NCBI GenBank assembly: GCA_002493005.1
Contig: DKXL01000019.1
Span: forward strand, 1-28,433
Reading direction: 5' to 3'
Length of the DNA: 28,433 nucleotides
Origin: Ruminococcaceae bacterium UBA7127
GTDB lineage: Bacteria; Bacillota; Clostridia; Oscillospirales; Acutalibacteraceae
Part shown: positions 1 through 6,870 of the stretch, in pieces
Layout: each line of letters starts with the position of its first letter
Position numbering within the stretch: position 1 is the stretch's first letter
The notes under the pieces: generated by a model
What the model was told of the DNA's origin: nothing
Database searches by the model: none
Seen by the model: the letters and a program-made list of their open reading frames with translations, nothing else
Position numbers and translations under genes: made by a program

Positions 1-198
1 ACAGAAGCAACTGAGGCAACAGAGGCAACTGAGGCAACAGAAGCAACTGAGGCAACAGAAGCAACTGAGGCAACAGAAGTAACTGAGGCAACAGAGGCAA
101 CTGAGGCAACAGAGGCAACTGAGGCAACAGAGGCTACAGAGGCAACAGAGGCTACTGAAGCAACAGAGGCTACTGAAGCAACAGAGGCAACAGAGGCA
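1..198 (+). repeat. 22 tandem 9-bp units encoding Thr-Glu-Ala
   Basis: Twenty-two consecutive 9-base units each encode Thr-Glu-Ala; unit 9 (bases 73-81) encodes Thr-Glu-Val. Over about the first 14 units the Thr codon alternates ACA/ACT, giving an 18-base higher-order period. From base 127 the pattern changes to GCT/GCA alternation. The nested structure suggests repeat expansion by duplication of two-unit blocks. The array begins at or before the window edge. Confidence 0.95.
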
Positions 199-921
199 AC
201 AGAAGAGACAACTCCTGTTGAGGATACAGTTTATTTACTCGCAGGTACAGAAGCACTCACAGGTTACTACTGGATAGGTTCACCTGAGGAAGCTCCTGAA
301 AACGTTATGACTGCAACAGACGGTGGTCTTTACGCAATCACATACACAGCTGTTCCAACAGGTACACATCAGTGCAAAGTAGTTGAAAACTACGCTGACG
401 GTACACAGGCATGGATTGGTCTTAACGGTGGTGAAGCTAATATTTCATTTGACGTTGCAGATGCAGCTTGTGATGTAACAATTACATACGATCCTGAAAC
501 AAAAGAAATCGTTGTAACAGGCGACAACGTAGTAGCTACAACACTTGATGTTGACTTTGTTACTGCAGTAGGCGGCGGCGACGGCAACTGGCTTAACGGC
601 GTTGTATGGGATCCTGCTGATTTGTCAAATCAGATGACAGAGGTTTCAAAGGGTGTTTATGAGATTACATTTAACGAAGTTGACGAGTATGACAACTACA
701 CACTCAAGTTTGCTGTTAACGGTGCTTGGACACACAACTTTGGTGGTTCAATAGCAGTTCCCGGCGTTGAAAATGAAGCTGTTTACAACGGTGGCGACAT
801 CACAGTTGACCTTACAGGTTACGAGCTTAGCAACGTAACAATTACACTTGACCTTACAAAGTTTGATATGGCAACAGGTACAGGCGCTACATTCACAGTA
901 AACGCTGAGCCAATCGAATAA
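1..921 (+). CDS. C-terminal part of a secreted protein with Thr-Glu-Ala linker and two starch-binding-like modules (5' partial)
   Basis: The reading frame is open from base 1, so the gene starts before the window. Only 306 residues are visible. Residues 1-66 are 22 tandem Thr-Glu-Ala triplets, the kind of acidic, Thr-rich linker found in extracellular polysaccharide-active proteins. Residues 77-179 form one module with an Asp-Val-Thr-Ile-Thr-Tyr-Asp-Pro strand and a closing Val-Thr-Gly-Asp. Residues 181-306 form a second, with Gly-Asn-Trp-Leu-Asn-Gly and a later Asn-Gly-Ala-Trp. Both resemble the X25/pullulanase-associated beta-sandwich family, which binds alpha-glucan; this assignment is from memory of the family pattern. 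No dockerin, LPXTG signal or catalytic domain is visible at the C-terminus. Any enzyme domain, signal peptide or anchor would lie upstream. The coding call is firm; starch binding is an inference. Confidence 0.75.
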   Translation, partial: TEATEATEATEATEATEATEATEATEVTEATEATEATEATEATEATEATEATEATEATEATEATEATEETTPVEDTVYLLAGTEALTGYYWIGSPEEAPENVMTATDGGLYAITYTAVPTGTHQCKVVENYADGTQAWIGLNGGEANISFDVADAACDVTITYDPETKEIVVTGDNVVATTLDVDFVTAVGGGDGNWLNGVVWDPADLSNQMTEVSKGVYEITFNEVDEYDNYTLKFAVNGAWTHNFGGSIAVPGVENEAVYNGGDITVDLTGYELSNVTITLDLTKFDMATGTGATFTVNAEPIE

Positions 922-981
922 ATACTACCATAGAAAATTTACAGCAACACCCCTCAAAAGTTGCTGATTAAACCATAATCA

Positions 982-1011
982 TAAGGGCTGACCTAAAAAG
1001 GTCAGCCCTTA
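982..1011 (+). terminator. Hairpin after the secreted-protein gene
   Basis: A perfect 12-bp inverted repeat (arms 982-993 and 1000-1011, six-base loop TAAAAA) lies 60 bases after the stop codon. The arms carry AGGGCTGACC and GGTCAGCCCT. The following bases are not a clean T-tract, so this is a strong hairpin with weak tail, probably ending the plus-strand transcript. Confidence 0.7.
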
Positions 1012-1070
1012 ATCCTTGGGTCGGAAAATAGTATTATTTGCACTTTTAATTAGGGATTAGTATTAAGAAG

Positions 1071-1111
1071 AAAAAATAAGCGACCTTGCATTGACAGCAA
1101 GATCGCTTATT
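1071..1111 (-). terminator. Rho-independent terminator of the ylxM-ffh-rpsP-khpA operon
   Basis: On the minus strand, 12 bases after the khpA stop, a 15-bp stem (arms 1097-1111 and 1075-1089, one G-U pair, seven-base loop) runs into a U-tract, given by the A-run at 1071-1076. This is a textbook intrinsic terminator. It sits back to back with the hairpin ending the convergent plus-strand gene. Confidence 0.88.
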
Positions 1112-1123
1112 CTTAATTATATT

Positions 1124-1357
1124 TTAGTCAATCTCAACCAAAATTTTTTCTTCGTTGCGGATAGCAGCGCTGCGTGCAATTGTGCGGATAGCCTTGGCAA
1201 TTCTGCCCTGCTTGCCGATAATTCTGCCAATATCGCTTTCTGCAACATGAATGTGATATACAACTGTGCCGTCCTCGTTAGGCTCATCTGCCTCAACATT
1301 GACAGCTGTAGGGTCATCAACAAGACCCTTTGCTATAATAGCAAGTAATTCCTTCAT
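1124..1357 (-). CDS. khpA: KH-domain RNA-binding protein KhpA (YlqC family)
   Basis: This 77-residue protein is essentially one KH fold. Its signature GxxG loop is Gly48-Lys-Gln-Gly51 in the context Arg-Ile-Ile-Gly-Lys-Gln-Gly-Arg. Family knowledge: KhpA forms a complex with KhpB/Jag, binds many RNAs and influences cell-wall synthesis and division in Gram-positive bacteria. No khpB is in this window. The gene is last in the operon, 24 bases after rpsP, as is usual for ylqC next to rpsP. The start is ATG, preceded on the minus strand by an AGAGGA-type ribosome binding site. Length and motif fit the family fully. Confidence 0.93.
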   Translation of the reverse strand: MKELLAIIAKGLVDDPTAVNVEADEPNEDGTVVYHIHVAESDIGRIIGKQGRIAKAIRTIARSAAIRNEEKILVEID

Positions 1358-1381
1358 TTTGTAAGTCCTCTCTTGTCGGAA

Positions 1382-1627
1382 TTATTCAATGATACCGTTC
1401 TTCTTAAGAAGAGCCTTCACTGTATCTGTCGGCTGTGCACCGTTTGAAATCCACTTCTTAACAGCCTCAGCGTCAACCTTAAACTCTGACGGATTCTTAA
1501 GGATGTCATAAGTACCGATTTCTTCAATAAAACGTCCGTTTCTTGGGTATCTTGAATCAGCAACGATTACTCTGTAAAAAGGAGCCTTCTTTGAACCCAT
1601 TCTTCTAAGTCTGATTTTAACTGCCAT
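1382..1627 (-). CDS. rpsP: 30S ribosomal protein S16
   Basis: The 81-residue sequence opens with Met-Ala-Val-Lys-Ile-Arg-Leu-Arg-Arg-Met-Gly and continues with the Lys-Lys-Ala-Pro-Phe-Tyr-Arg-Val and Asp-Ser-Arg-Tyr-Pro-Arg-Asn-Gly-Arg motifs that are diagnostic for bS16. It binds 16S rRNA in the body of the small subunit and helps its assembly. An AGAGGTG ribosome binding site precedes the ATG. The gene lies 89 bases downstream of ffh, with no obvious promoter or terminator in the gap. It is not followed by rimM and trmD as in many relatives; those are about 10 kb away on the other strand. Confidence 0.98.
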   Translation of the reverse strand: MAVKIRLRRMGSKKAPFYRVIVADSRYPRNGRFIEEIGTYDILKNPSEFKVDAEAVKKWISNGAQPTDTVKALLKKNGIIE

Positions 1628-1716
1628 AATTTACACCTCTTAAAATATTATGAAATAAAATATATATTCACCAATTCATATTGGAGAATTAACCTTTTGT
1701 AATGATAACTAATTGA

Positions 1717-3087
1717 TTACTTTATCGGTGGCATACCGTTCATTGGCATACCGCCGAGTCCCGGAAGATTTTTCATCTTCCGTTTCTTTTTGCTGCCGCC
1801 CTTTGAATTTAACTGCTTCATCATCTTTTGCATCTGTTGAAGCTGCTTTATAAGGCGGTTTACCTCTTCAACGCTTCTGCCCGAACCGGCAGCAATTCTG
1901 CGTTTGCGTGAGGGATTCATAACACCGGGATGGCTTCTTTCTTCGGGAGTCATTGATTTGATAATTGCCTGAACCCAGTCAATCTGTCTGTCGTCAATCT
2001 CTACATCCTCAAGCTGTTTGCCGAGTCCTGGAATTTTAGACAGGATTCCCTTGAGCGGTCCCATTTTTTTAACCTGTTCAAACTGGTCAAAAAGGTCGTT
2101 GAAGTCAAACTTGTTGCTCATCATTTTCTGAGCCATCTCTTCGGCCTTTTTTTGGTCGATTTTGCTCTGAGCATCCTCAATAAGTGTGAGCACATCACCC
2201 ATTCCGAGTATACGGCTTGCCATTCTGTCAGGATGGAAAACCTCAATATCTTCAAGCTTTTCGCCTGTGCCTGCAAATTTGATCGGTCTGCCGGTAACAG
2301 CCTTAACCGATAACGCCGCACCGCCTCGTGTGTCACCGTCAAGCTTTGTAAGAATAACGCCTGAGATGTCGAGCAGCTCATTAAAGCTCTTGGCAACATT
2401 AACGGCGTCCTGACCTGTCATGGAGTCGATAACAAGCAAAATCTCATCAGGCTTAACCTCAGCCTTAACATTTTTTAGCTCATCCATAAGAGCTTCGTCA
2501 ATGTGAAGTCTGCCCGCTGTATCGAGGATAACCACATCGTTGCCATAATCTTTTGCTTGTTTTATTGCAGCCTTTGCAATTTTGACAGGGTTTTCCGTGC
2601 CCATTTCAAACACAGGCACACCTGCCTTGCCTCCCACTACCTTTAGCTGGTCAATAGCTGCAGGACGATATATGTCACAGGCAACAAGCAATGGATTTCT
2701 GTTTTGATTTTTGAGCATAAGTGCAAGCTTGGCTGCATGAGTTGTTTTACCCGAACCCTGCAAGCCGCACAGCATAATAACTGTAGGAGGTTTTGAAGCA
2801 AACTCAATTCGTGCGTTTTCGCCGCCCATAAGACCGGTCAGCTCTTCGTCAACTATTTTAATTACCATCTGTGCAGGCGTAAGACTCTCCATTACGTCCT
2901 GACCCACCGCACGCTCACAAACCTTGTTTGTAAAGTCTTTGGCAACCTTGTAGTTTACATCGGCTTCAAGAAGCGCAAGTCTAACCTCACGCATAGCCTC
3001 CTTGACATCCTTTTCGCTAAGTTTGCCTTTGCTTTTTAATTTTTTGAATGCATTGCTCAGTTTATCTGCAAGTCCTTCAAATGCCAT
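1717..3087 (-). CDS. ffh: Signal recognition particle protein Ffh
   Basis: A 456-residue SRP54-type GTPase that binds signal peptides of nascent membrane and secreted proteins and delivers ribosomes to FtsY at the membrane. Visible parts are an N-terminal helical bundle, then the G domain with Gly-Leu-Gln-Gly-Ser-Gly-Lys-Thr-Thr (P-loop), Asp-Thr-Ala-Gly-Arg-Leu, and Thr-Lys-Leu-Asp-Gly-Asp-Thr-Arg-Gly-Gly. The Met-rich M domain follows from about residue 300, with Lys-Ile-Pro-Gly-Leu-Gly, a Ser-Arg-Lys-Arg-Arg-Ile-Ala RNA-binding stretch and a run of Gln/Met-rich helix. The C-terminal tail is Lys/Gly/Met-Pro-rich. The gene starts nine bases after ylxM ends, so the two are co-translated. Full length; no 4.5S/SRP RNA gene was seen nearby. 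Confidence 0.98.
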   Translation of the reverse strand: MAFEGLADKLSNAFKKLKSKGKLSEKDVKEAMREVRLALLEADVNYKVAKDFTNKVCERAVGQDVMESLTPAQMVIKIVDEELTGLMGGENARIEFASKPPTVIMLCGLQGSGKTTHAAKLALMLKNQNRNPLLVACDIYRPAAIDQLKVVGGKAGVPVFEMGTENPVKIAKAAIKQAKDYGNDVVILDTAGRLHIDEALMDELKNVKAEVKPDEILLVIDSMTGQDAVNVAKSFNELLDISGVILTKLDGDTRGGAALSVKAVTGRPIKFAGTGEKLEDIEVFHPDRMASRILGMGDVLTLIEDAQSKIDQKKAEEMAQKMMSNKFDFNDLFDQFEQVKKMGPLKGILSKIPGLGKQLEDVEIDDRQIDWVQAIIKSMTPEERSHPGVMNPSRKRRIAAGSGRSVEEVNRLIKQLQQMQKMMKQLNSKGGSKKKRKMKNLPGLGGMPMNGMPPIK

Positions 3088-3096
3088 AAAACCCTC

Positions 3097-3447
3097 TTAT
3101 TCTTTGAGTGCGCTTGCTGTTTGCTTAATGCTGTGTGCAAGCGATTTGATTTGTGTGTCGTCTGAAAACTCAAGGATTCTTTGCGCAGTATCTGCAATTT
3201 TGTCAAGCCCGTTTTCGAGCTGACCGAATCTTGCAAACAATCCGAGCTTTTGTTCAAATTCAAACAATGCAAGCTCGCCTCGCTTAATACTGTCACGTAC
3301 CCCCTGCCTTGTAATTCCTGTTTCGTCAGCAATCTCGGCAAGCGACAAATCGTCGTTGTAGTATAAATCGATTGCAGCTTTGACAGACGGCTTGAGCAGT
3401 TCGCCGTAAAAGTCAAACAGCAGGGAAACCTCAATATTCTTTTCCAA
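3097..3447 (-). CDS. ylxM: YlxM/p13-family helix-turn-helix protein, SRP-associated
   Basis: A 116-residue protein with a sigma-70 region 4-like helix-turn-helix: Asp-Leu-Ser-Leu-Ala-Glu-Ile-Ala-Asp-Glu-Thr-Gly-Ile-Thr-Arg-Gln-Gly-Val, around residues 30-50. Family knowledge: YlxM sits immediately upstream of ffh in Bacillota and interacts with the SRP pathway. The codon at 3447 is TTG rather than ATG. It is chosen because a GAGGTG ribosome binding site lies about nine bases upstream and Met-Glu-Lys-Asn-Ile matches the usual N-terminus. It is the first gene of the operon, about 60 bases from the predicted transcription start. Confidence 0.92.
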   Translation of the reverse strand: MEKNIEVSLLFDFYGELLKPSVKAAIDLYYNDDLSLAEIADETGITRQGVRDSIKRGELALFEFEQKLGLFARFGQLENGLDKIADTAQRILEFSDDTQIKSLAHSIKQTASALKE

Positions 3448-3513
3448 TTATCATAGCACCTCGCTATGTACTGATTGAACAATCTGTAAAGTAAATTTCT
3501 TTACACCTTTGAT

Positions 3514-3542
3514 ATTATAGTATACCAATACACTTTTGTCAA
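3514..3542 (-). promoter_or_regulatory. Consensus sigma-A promoter for ylxM-ffh-rpsP-khpA
   Basis: Reading on the minus strand, TTGACA (3537-3542) and TATAAT (3514-3519) are separated by exactly 17 bases. This is a perfect match to the housekeeping consensus. The predicted start is near 3507, giving a leader of about 60 bases before the ylxM TTG. Confidence 0.9.
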
Positions 3543-3712
3543 GAATTTTTATTCAAAAAATATTCAAAAAAGTTTATCTTAATAAAATAAAAAACTGACT
3601 AAAACAAAAAATAATTAAGGTTAATGCTATTATGTGATTACAAAATACTGTTTTTCATCAATCAAATATGGAAATATCTGTTATTGTATTAATCAAGATT
3701 TTAATCATTACC

Positions 3713-3760
3713 AAAACCTACAAACATAAACACTATATGTGCAAGTGTTTTGTGGGTTTT
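3713..3760. other. Two-step hairpin between divergent promoters
   Basis: AAAACCTACA (3713-3722) pairs with TGTGGGTTTT (3751-3760), including one G-U pair. After a five-base bulge, AAACAC (3728-3733) pairs with GTGTTT (3745-3750), closing an 11-base loop. Sixteen pairs in an AT-rich spacer are unlikely by chance. It lies about 60 bases upstream of the phoH -10 element and could be a terminator, an operator or part of an RNA; the sequence alone does not decide. Confidence 0.5.
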
Positions 3761-3820
3761 AACAAAAATAAATTTTTTGGTAAAAAAAGATAAAATATTT
3801 AAGTATTTTTATTCAAATTG

Positions 3821-3829
3821 TGATATAAT
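3821..3829 (+). promoter_or_regulatory. Possible extended -10 promoter for phoH operon
   Basis: TGATATAAT is a TGn-extended -10 with a perfect TATAAT hexamer (3824-3829). No recognisable TTGACA lies 16-18 bases upstream. The predicted start is near 3836, about 35-60 bases before phoH depending on its start codon. Confidence 0.5.
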
Positions 3830-3898
3830 AAGCATTAATAAGATAAAATGTGAAAATAGGGGTTTTGTACTACGGAACAAGTAATCAACATTGACCGA

Positions 3899-4828
3899 AT
3901 GGAAACCGCCGTGGCACTCTTCGGCAGCTTTGATGAGAATATAAAGCTTATCGAAAAGGAATTCGGCGTGCATATCACCTGCCGTGGCAGTGAGCTTAAG
4001 GTTGAAGGCGACGCTGAATACACCCCAAAGGCATACAAGGTTATTGAAAGCCTGCTGGGATTTATAAACCGCGGCGAGGCGTTGTCGGAACAAAACATCC
4101 GTTACTGTATTTCTCTTGTAAATGAGGGCAGTGAGGATAAAATTGAACAGCTTGCAGGCGACTGCATATGCATTACCTCAAAGGGCAAGCCTATAAAACC
4201 AAAGACGATTGGGCAAAAGCGTTACTGCTCAATGATTGCCAAAAACACAATCACGATTGGCGTCGGTCCTGCGGGCACAGGCAAAACCTATCTTGCTGTT
4301 GCAATGGCGGTAACGGCATTTCGCAGCAAGCAGATTAACCGAATTATCCTGACTCGTCCTGCTGTTGAGGCAGGCGAAAAGCTGGGATTTCTCCCGGGTG
4401 ATTTGCAAAGCAAGGTTGACCCGTATCTTCGTCCGCTGTATGATGCGCTTTTTGATATGCTCGGTGCAGAAACATACCAAAAGTATGTTGAGCGCGGCAA
4501 CATAGAGGTTGCTCCGCTTGCGTATATGCGAGGCAGAACGCTTGATGACAGCTTTATTATTCTTGATGAGGCGCAAAACACCACAAGCGAGCAGATGAAG
4601 ATGTTTTTGACAAGACTTGGATTTAATTCCAAAATGGTTATTACCGGAGATATTACTCAGATTGATTTGCCGAGAGGTGCAAAAAGCGGACTTAAGGACT
4701 GCATTAAGATTTTGAGAAATATAGACGGCATCGGCAGTTGTACTTTTGACGAAAAAGACGTTGTTCGTCACAGACTTGTTCAGGATATAATCAAGGCATA
4801 TGCAAAGTTTGAAAATGCTAAAAATTAG
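3899..4828 (+). CDS. phoH: PhoH-like ATPase (start uncertain)
   Basis: PhoH-family P-loop ATPase, linked by family knowledge to RNA metabolism and usually found next to ybeY, as here. The Walker A is Gly-Val-Gly-Pro-Ala-Gly-Thr-Gly-Lys-Thr-Tyr-Leu-Ala and the Walker B region is Phe-Ile-Ile-Leu-Asp-Glu-Ala-Gln-Asn. It also has the family motifs Lys-Leu-Gly-Phe-Leu-Pro-Gly and Ile-Thr-Gly-Asp-Ile-Thr-Gln-Ile-Asp-Leu-Pro. From ATG 3899 it has 309 residues, but no ribosome binding site precedes that codon. The frame stays open back to a TAG at 3857. An AGGGG (3858-3862) suits a start near 3872, where the codon is ACG followed by Glu-Gln-Val-Ile. The true N-terminus is probably about nine residues longer. 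It ends 46 bases before ybeY. Confidence 0.93.
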   Translation: METAVALFGSFDENIKLIEKEFGVHITCRGSELKVEGDAEYTPKAYKVIESLLGFINRGEALSEQNIRYCISLVNEGSEDKIEQLAGDCICITSKGKPIKPKTIGQKRYCSMIAKNTITIGVGPAGTGKTYLAVAMAVTAFRSKQINRIILTRPAVEAGEKLGFLPGDLQSKVDPYLRPLYDALFDMLGAETYQKYVERGNIEVAPLAYMRGRTLDDSFIILDEAQNTTSEQMKMFLTRLGFNSKMVITGDITQIDLPRGAKSGLKDCIKILRNIDGIGSCTFDEKDVVRHRLVQDIIKAYAKFENAKN

Positions 4829-4874
4829 TTTAGCTTTTAATATTGGGTTAAATTAAGTTGAAAGGATGATTAAT

Positions 4875-5387
4875 ATGGCAGATAACAAAATCAGAGTGGT
4901 GATTACCAACAAGCAAAAGACCGTAAAAATTCCAACAGGAATCAGAATGTTGGTTCGTCGATGCTGTAATGCCGTTCTCCAGCTTGAAAAATTCGAGGGC
5001 CCTGCTGAAATCAGTGTTACATTTACTGACAATGCAGGCATTAAAGAGCTTAACAAACAATATCGTGATAAGGATATTGAAACAGATGTACTTTCGTTCC
5101 CAATGGGAGAAAACGGCGTTTATGATACCGATATGGAAACAGGCGCAAAAATTCTCGGTGACGTCGTAATTTCTATGGAAAAGGCAAGAGATCAGGCTGA
5201 GTTGTTCGGACACAGCCTGCAAAGAGAAGTTGGCTATCTGACAGCACACAGCGTACTTCATTTGCTTGGTTATGACCATATGGAGAAGCTTGAAAAGGTA
5301 AGAATGAGAGAAAAGGAAGAATTGGTTATGGAACAGCTTGGACTTCCTGCGTCCTCCAGTTACATAGTTGACGAAGATATGGCATGA
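4875..5387 (+). CDS. ybeY: Endoribonuclease / rRNA maturation factor YbeY
   Basis: A 170-residue zinc-dependent protein of the UPF0054/YbeY family, which acts in 16S rRNA 3'-end maturation and ribosome quality control. The metal-binding motif is complete: His125-Ser-Val-Leu-His129-Leu-Leu-Gly-Tyr-Asp-His135. I chose ATG 4875 over the in-frame ATG 4866 because AAAGGA at 4861-4866 is the ribosome binding site and overlaps the earlier ATG, while its spacing to 4875 is eight bases. The stop codon overlaps the dgkA start (ATGA). The phoH-ybeY-dgkA-era order is typical of Bacillota and suggests one transcript. Confidence 0.95.
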   Translation: MADNKIRVVITNKQKTVKIPTGIRMLVRRCCNAVLQLEKFEGPAEISVTFTDNAGIKELNKQYRDKDIETDVLSFPMGENGVYDTDMETGAKILGDVVISMEKARDQAELFGHSLQREVGYLTAHSVLHLLGYDHMEKLEKVRMREKEELVMEQLGLPASSSYIVDEDMA

Positions 5388-5875
5388 AAAAACAGCTTTT
5401 AAGCTTTAAATTTGCACTCTGCGGTGTGTGGAACACAATAAAAAATGAAAGCCATATGAGATTTCATATAACGGCGGCATTTTATGTTGTTATTTTTTCT
5501 TTGTTCTACAACTTTTCGGCAGTACAGTGGGCAATACTGATAGTTTTGATGGGGCTTGTTATGGCTCTTGAAGTGCTCAACACCTGCATTGAGGAACTGT
5601 GTGATTTGTACACCGACCGCTATGAACCGCTTGTCAAATTAATTAAGGACGGCGCCGCAGGTGCAGTGCTTGTTATGTCGGCTGCTGCGGCTGTTGTTGC
5701 GGTAATATTCTTTTGGAATATCGATATTATATCAAGCATCATAACTTTTTTTGCAACAAATATATTGTTGCTTGTATTGCTTGTGATGTCAACTGTTTTG
5801 GCTGTTATATTTGTACTGCTGGGGCCTGTCGGAATCAAGAACGCAGTTACAGGTGTAAACAAAAAGCAAAATTAA
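5384..5875 (+). CDS. dgkA: Diacylglycerol/undecaprenol kinase family protein with extra membrane segment
   Basis: A 163-residue integral membrane kinase of the DgkA family. In Gram-positives it phosphorylates undecaprenol or diacylglycerol to recycle lipid carriers. The catalytic signature Ala-Leu-Glu-Val-Leu-Asn-Thr-Cys-Ile-Glu-Glu-Leu-Cys-Asp (residues 61-74) and Lys-Asp-Gly-Ala-Ala-Gly-Ala-Val are present. Membrane segments are near 29-45, 47-63 and 91-111. The family is usually about 120-130 residues with three helices; here a fourth hydrophobic segment (about 124-147) and a basic tail are added. The start overlaps the ybeY stop by four bases, implying translational coupling. Membrane-lipid supply fits its position upstream of era. 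Confidence 0.9.
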   Translation: MKKQLLSFKFALCGVWNTIKNESHMRFHITAAFYVVIFSLFYNFSAVQWAILIVLMGLVMALEVLNTCIEELCDLYTDRYEPLVKLIKDGAAGAVLVMSAAAAVVAVIFFWNIDIISSIITFFATNILLLVLLVMSTVLAVIFVLLGPVGIKNAVTGVNKKQN

Positions 5876-5887
5876 CAGGAGTTTTTG

Positions 5888-5917
5888 GGGGCACGCTGAC
5901 TGCTTGCCCCGATTTTT
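5888..5917 (+). terminator. Weak terminator-like hairpin between dgkA and era
   Basis: GGGGCA (5888-5893) pairs with TGCCCC (5905-5910) around an 11-base loop, followed by GATTTTT. It may partly end the phoH-ybeY-dgkA transcript or act as an attenuator ahead of era; the six-pair stem is short. Confidence 0.4.
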
Positions 5918-5930
5918 GTATGAGGTATTT

Positions 5931-6839
5931 ATGAACACTAATGACAAATCTGCGTTTATAGCTATTGTCGGCAGACCAAACGTCGGCAAAAGCTCAATTC
6001 TTAACAGGCTGCTGGGTCAGAAAATTGCAATCGTTTCAAGCAAGCCGCAGACTACGCGCAACAGAATTACAGGTGTTTTGACCGAGGGTGAATATCAGCT
6101 TGTTTTCTTTGATACTCCGGGTATGCACAAGCCTAAAAATTCGCTTGGCAAATATATGGTGCGTTCTGTAAACGAGTCTGTCGGCGGAGTTGATTGCTGT
6201 ATGCTTGTTGTTGAGGCAGGCAAGGAACCGATGCAGACAGAGCTTAACCTGATTGAAAAGTTCAAGTCAATGAATATGCCTGCAATTCTTGCAATCAACA
6301 AGATTGATATGCTCAAAGAAAAAGACGAGCTAATGAAGCAAATTGCACGATTTAGTATGCTGTATGACTTTGATGCGGTTGTGCCTGTAAGCGCACAGGA
6401 CGGCAGCGGAATGGGTGATTTACTTGACGAGCTGAAAAAGCAGTCGGGCGAGGGAGGACATTTCTTTGACGAAGACACTCTAACGGATCAGCCCGAGAGG
6501 GTTATAGTTGCAGAGATTATTCGTGAAAAAATATTGCGGCTTTGCGATAAGGAAATTCCTCATGGTACGGCTGTTGTCATTGAAAAAATGAAAACAAGAC
6601 CAAACGGAATACTTGATATTGACGCAACAATTTTCTGCGAAAAGGAAACCCATAAGCGCATTTTGATTGGCAAGAACGGTGCAATGCTCAAAAAAATCAG
6701 CACCTTTGCACGTCAGGATATAGAGAACTTTTTTGACTGCAAGGTATTTTTGCAGTCATGGATAAAAGTCAAAGAGGATTGGCGCAATCGTGCTCAGCTG
6801 CTCCAAAACTTTGGCTTTGACGAAAAGAATTTCGATTGA
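5931..6839 (+). CDS. era: GTPase Era
   Basis: A 302-residue essential GTPase that binds the 3' end of 16S rRNA and checks small-subunit assembly. The G motifs are complete: Gly-Arg-Pro-Asn-Val-Gly-Lys-Ser (14-21), Asp61-Thr-Pro-Gly, Asn123-Lys-Ile-Asp, and Val-Ser-Ala near residue 155. The C-terminal type II KH domain has Ile-Gly-Lys-Asn-Gly-Ala-Met-Leu-Lys. ATG 5931 is used rather than the upstream in-frame TTG at 5904, because GAGG sits five bases before it and Met-Asn-Thr-Asn-Asp-Lys-Ser-Ala-Phe matches Era N-termini. Position after ybeY and dgkA and before recO is the classical arrangement. Confidence 0.97.
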   Translation: MNTNDKSAFIAIVGRPNVGKSSILNRLLGQKIAIVSSKPQTTRNRITGVLTEGEYQLVFFDTPGMHKPKNSLGKYMVRSVNESVGGVDCCMLVVEAGKEPMQTELNLIEKFKSMNMPAILAINKIDMLKEKDELMKQIARFSMLYDFDAVVPVSAQDGSGMGDLLDELKKQSGEGGHFFDEDTLTDQPERVIVAEIIREKILRLCDKEIPHGTAVVIEKMKTRPNGILDIDATIFCEKETHKRILIGKNGAMLKKISTFARQDIENFFDCKVFLQSWIKVKEDWRNRAQLLQNFGFDEKNFD

Positions 6840-6870
6840 TATGATGAAAGAGAATTGTGGCAGTAATATT

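Larger units (their letters stand above)
3543..3870. other. AT-rich divergent intergenic region between ylxM and phoH
   Basis: About 330 bases without a credible gene. The left edge holds the ylxM promoter (minus strand). The centre holds a compound hairpin at 3713-3760. The right edge holds a possible phoH promoter: an extended -10 TGATATAAT at 3821-3829 with no clear -35. The rest is A/T runs in which I see nothing else. Confidence 0.7.

Noticed and set aside
1..198. Possible CRISPR array or other spacer array
   Set aside because: The units are contiguous 9-base codon triplets for Thr-Glu-Ala in one open frame, with no spacers.
4229..4771. 180-codon minus-strand open frame inside phoH
   Set aside because: Antisense to the conserved P-loop domain of PhoH; no recognisable protein pattern.
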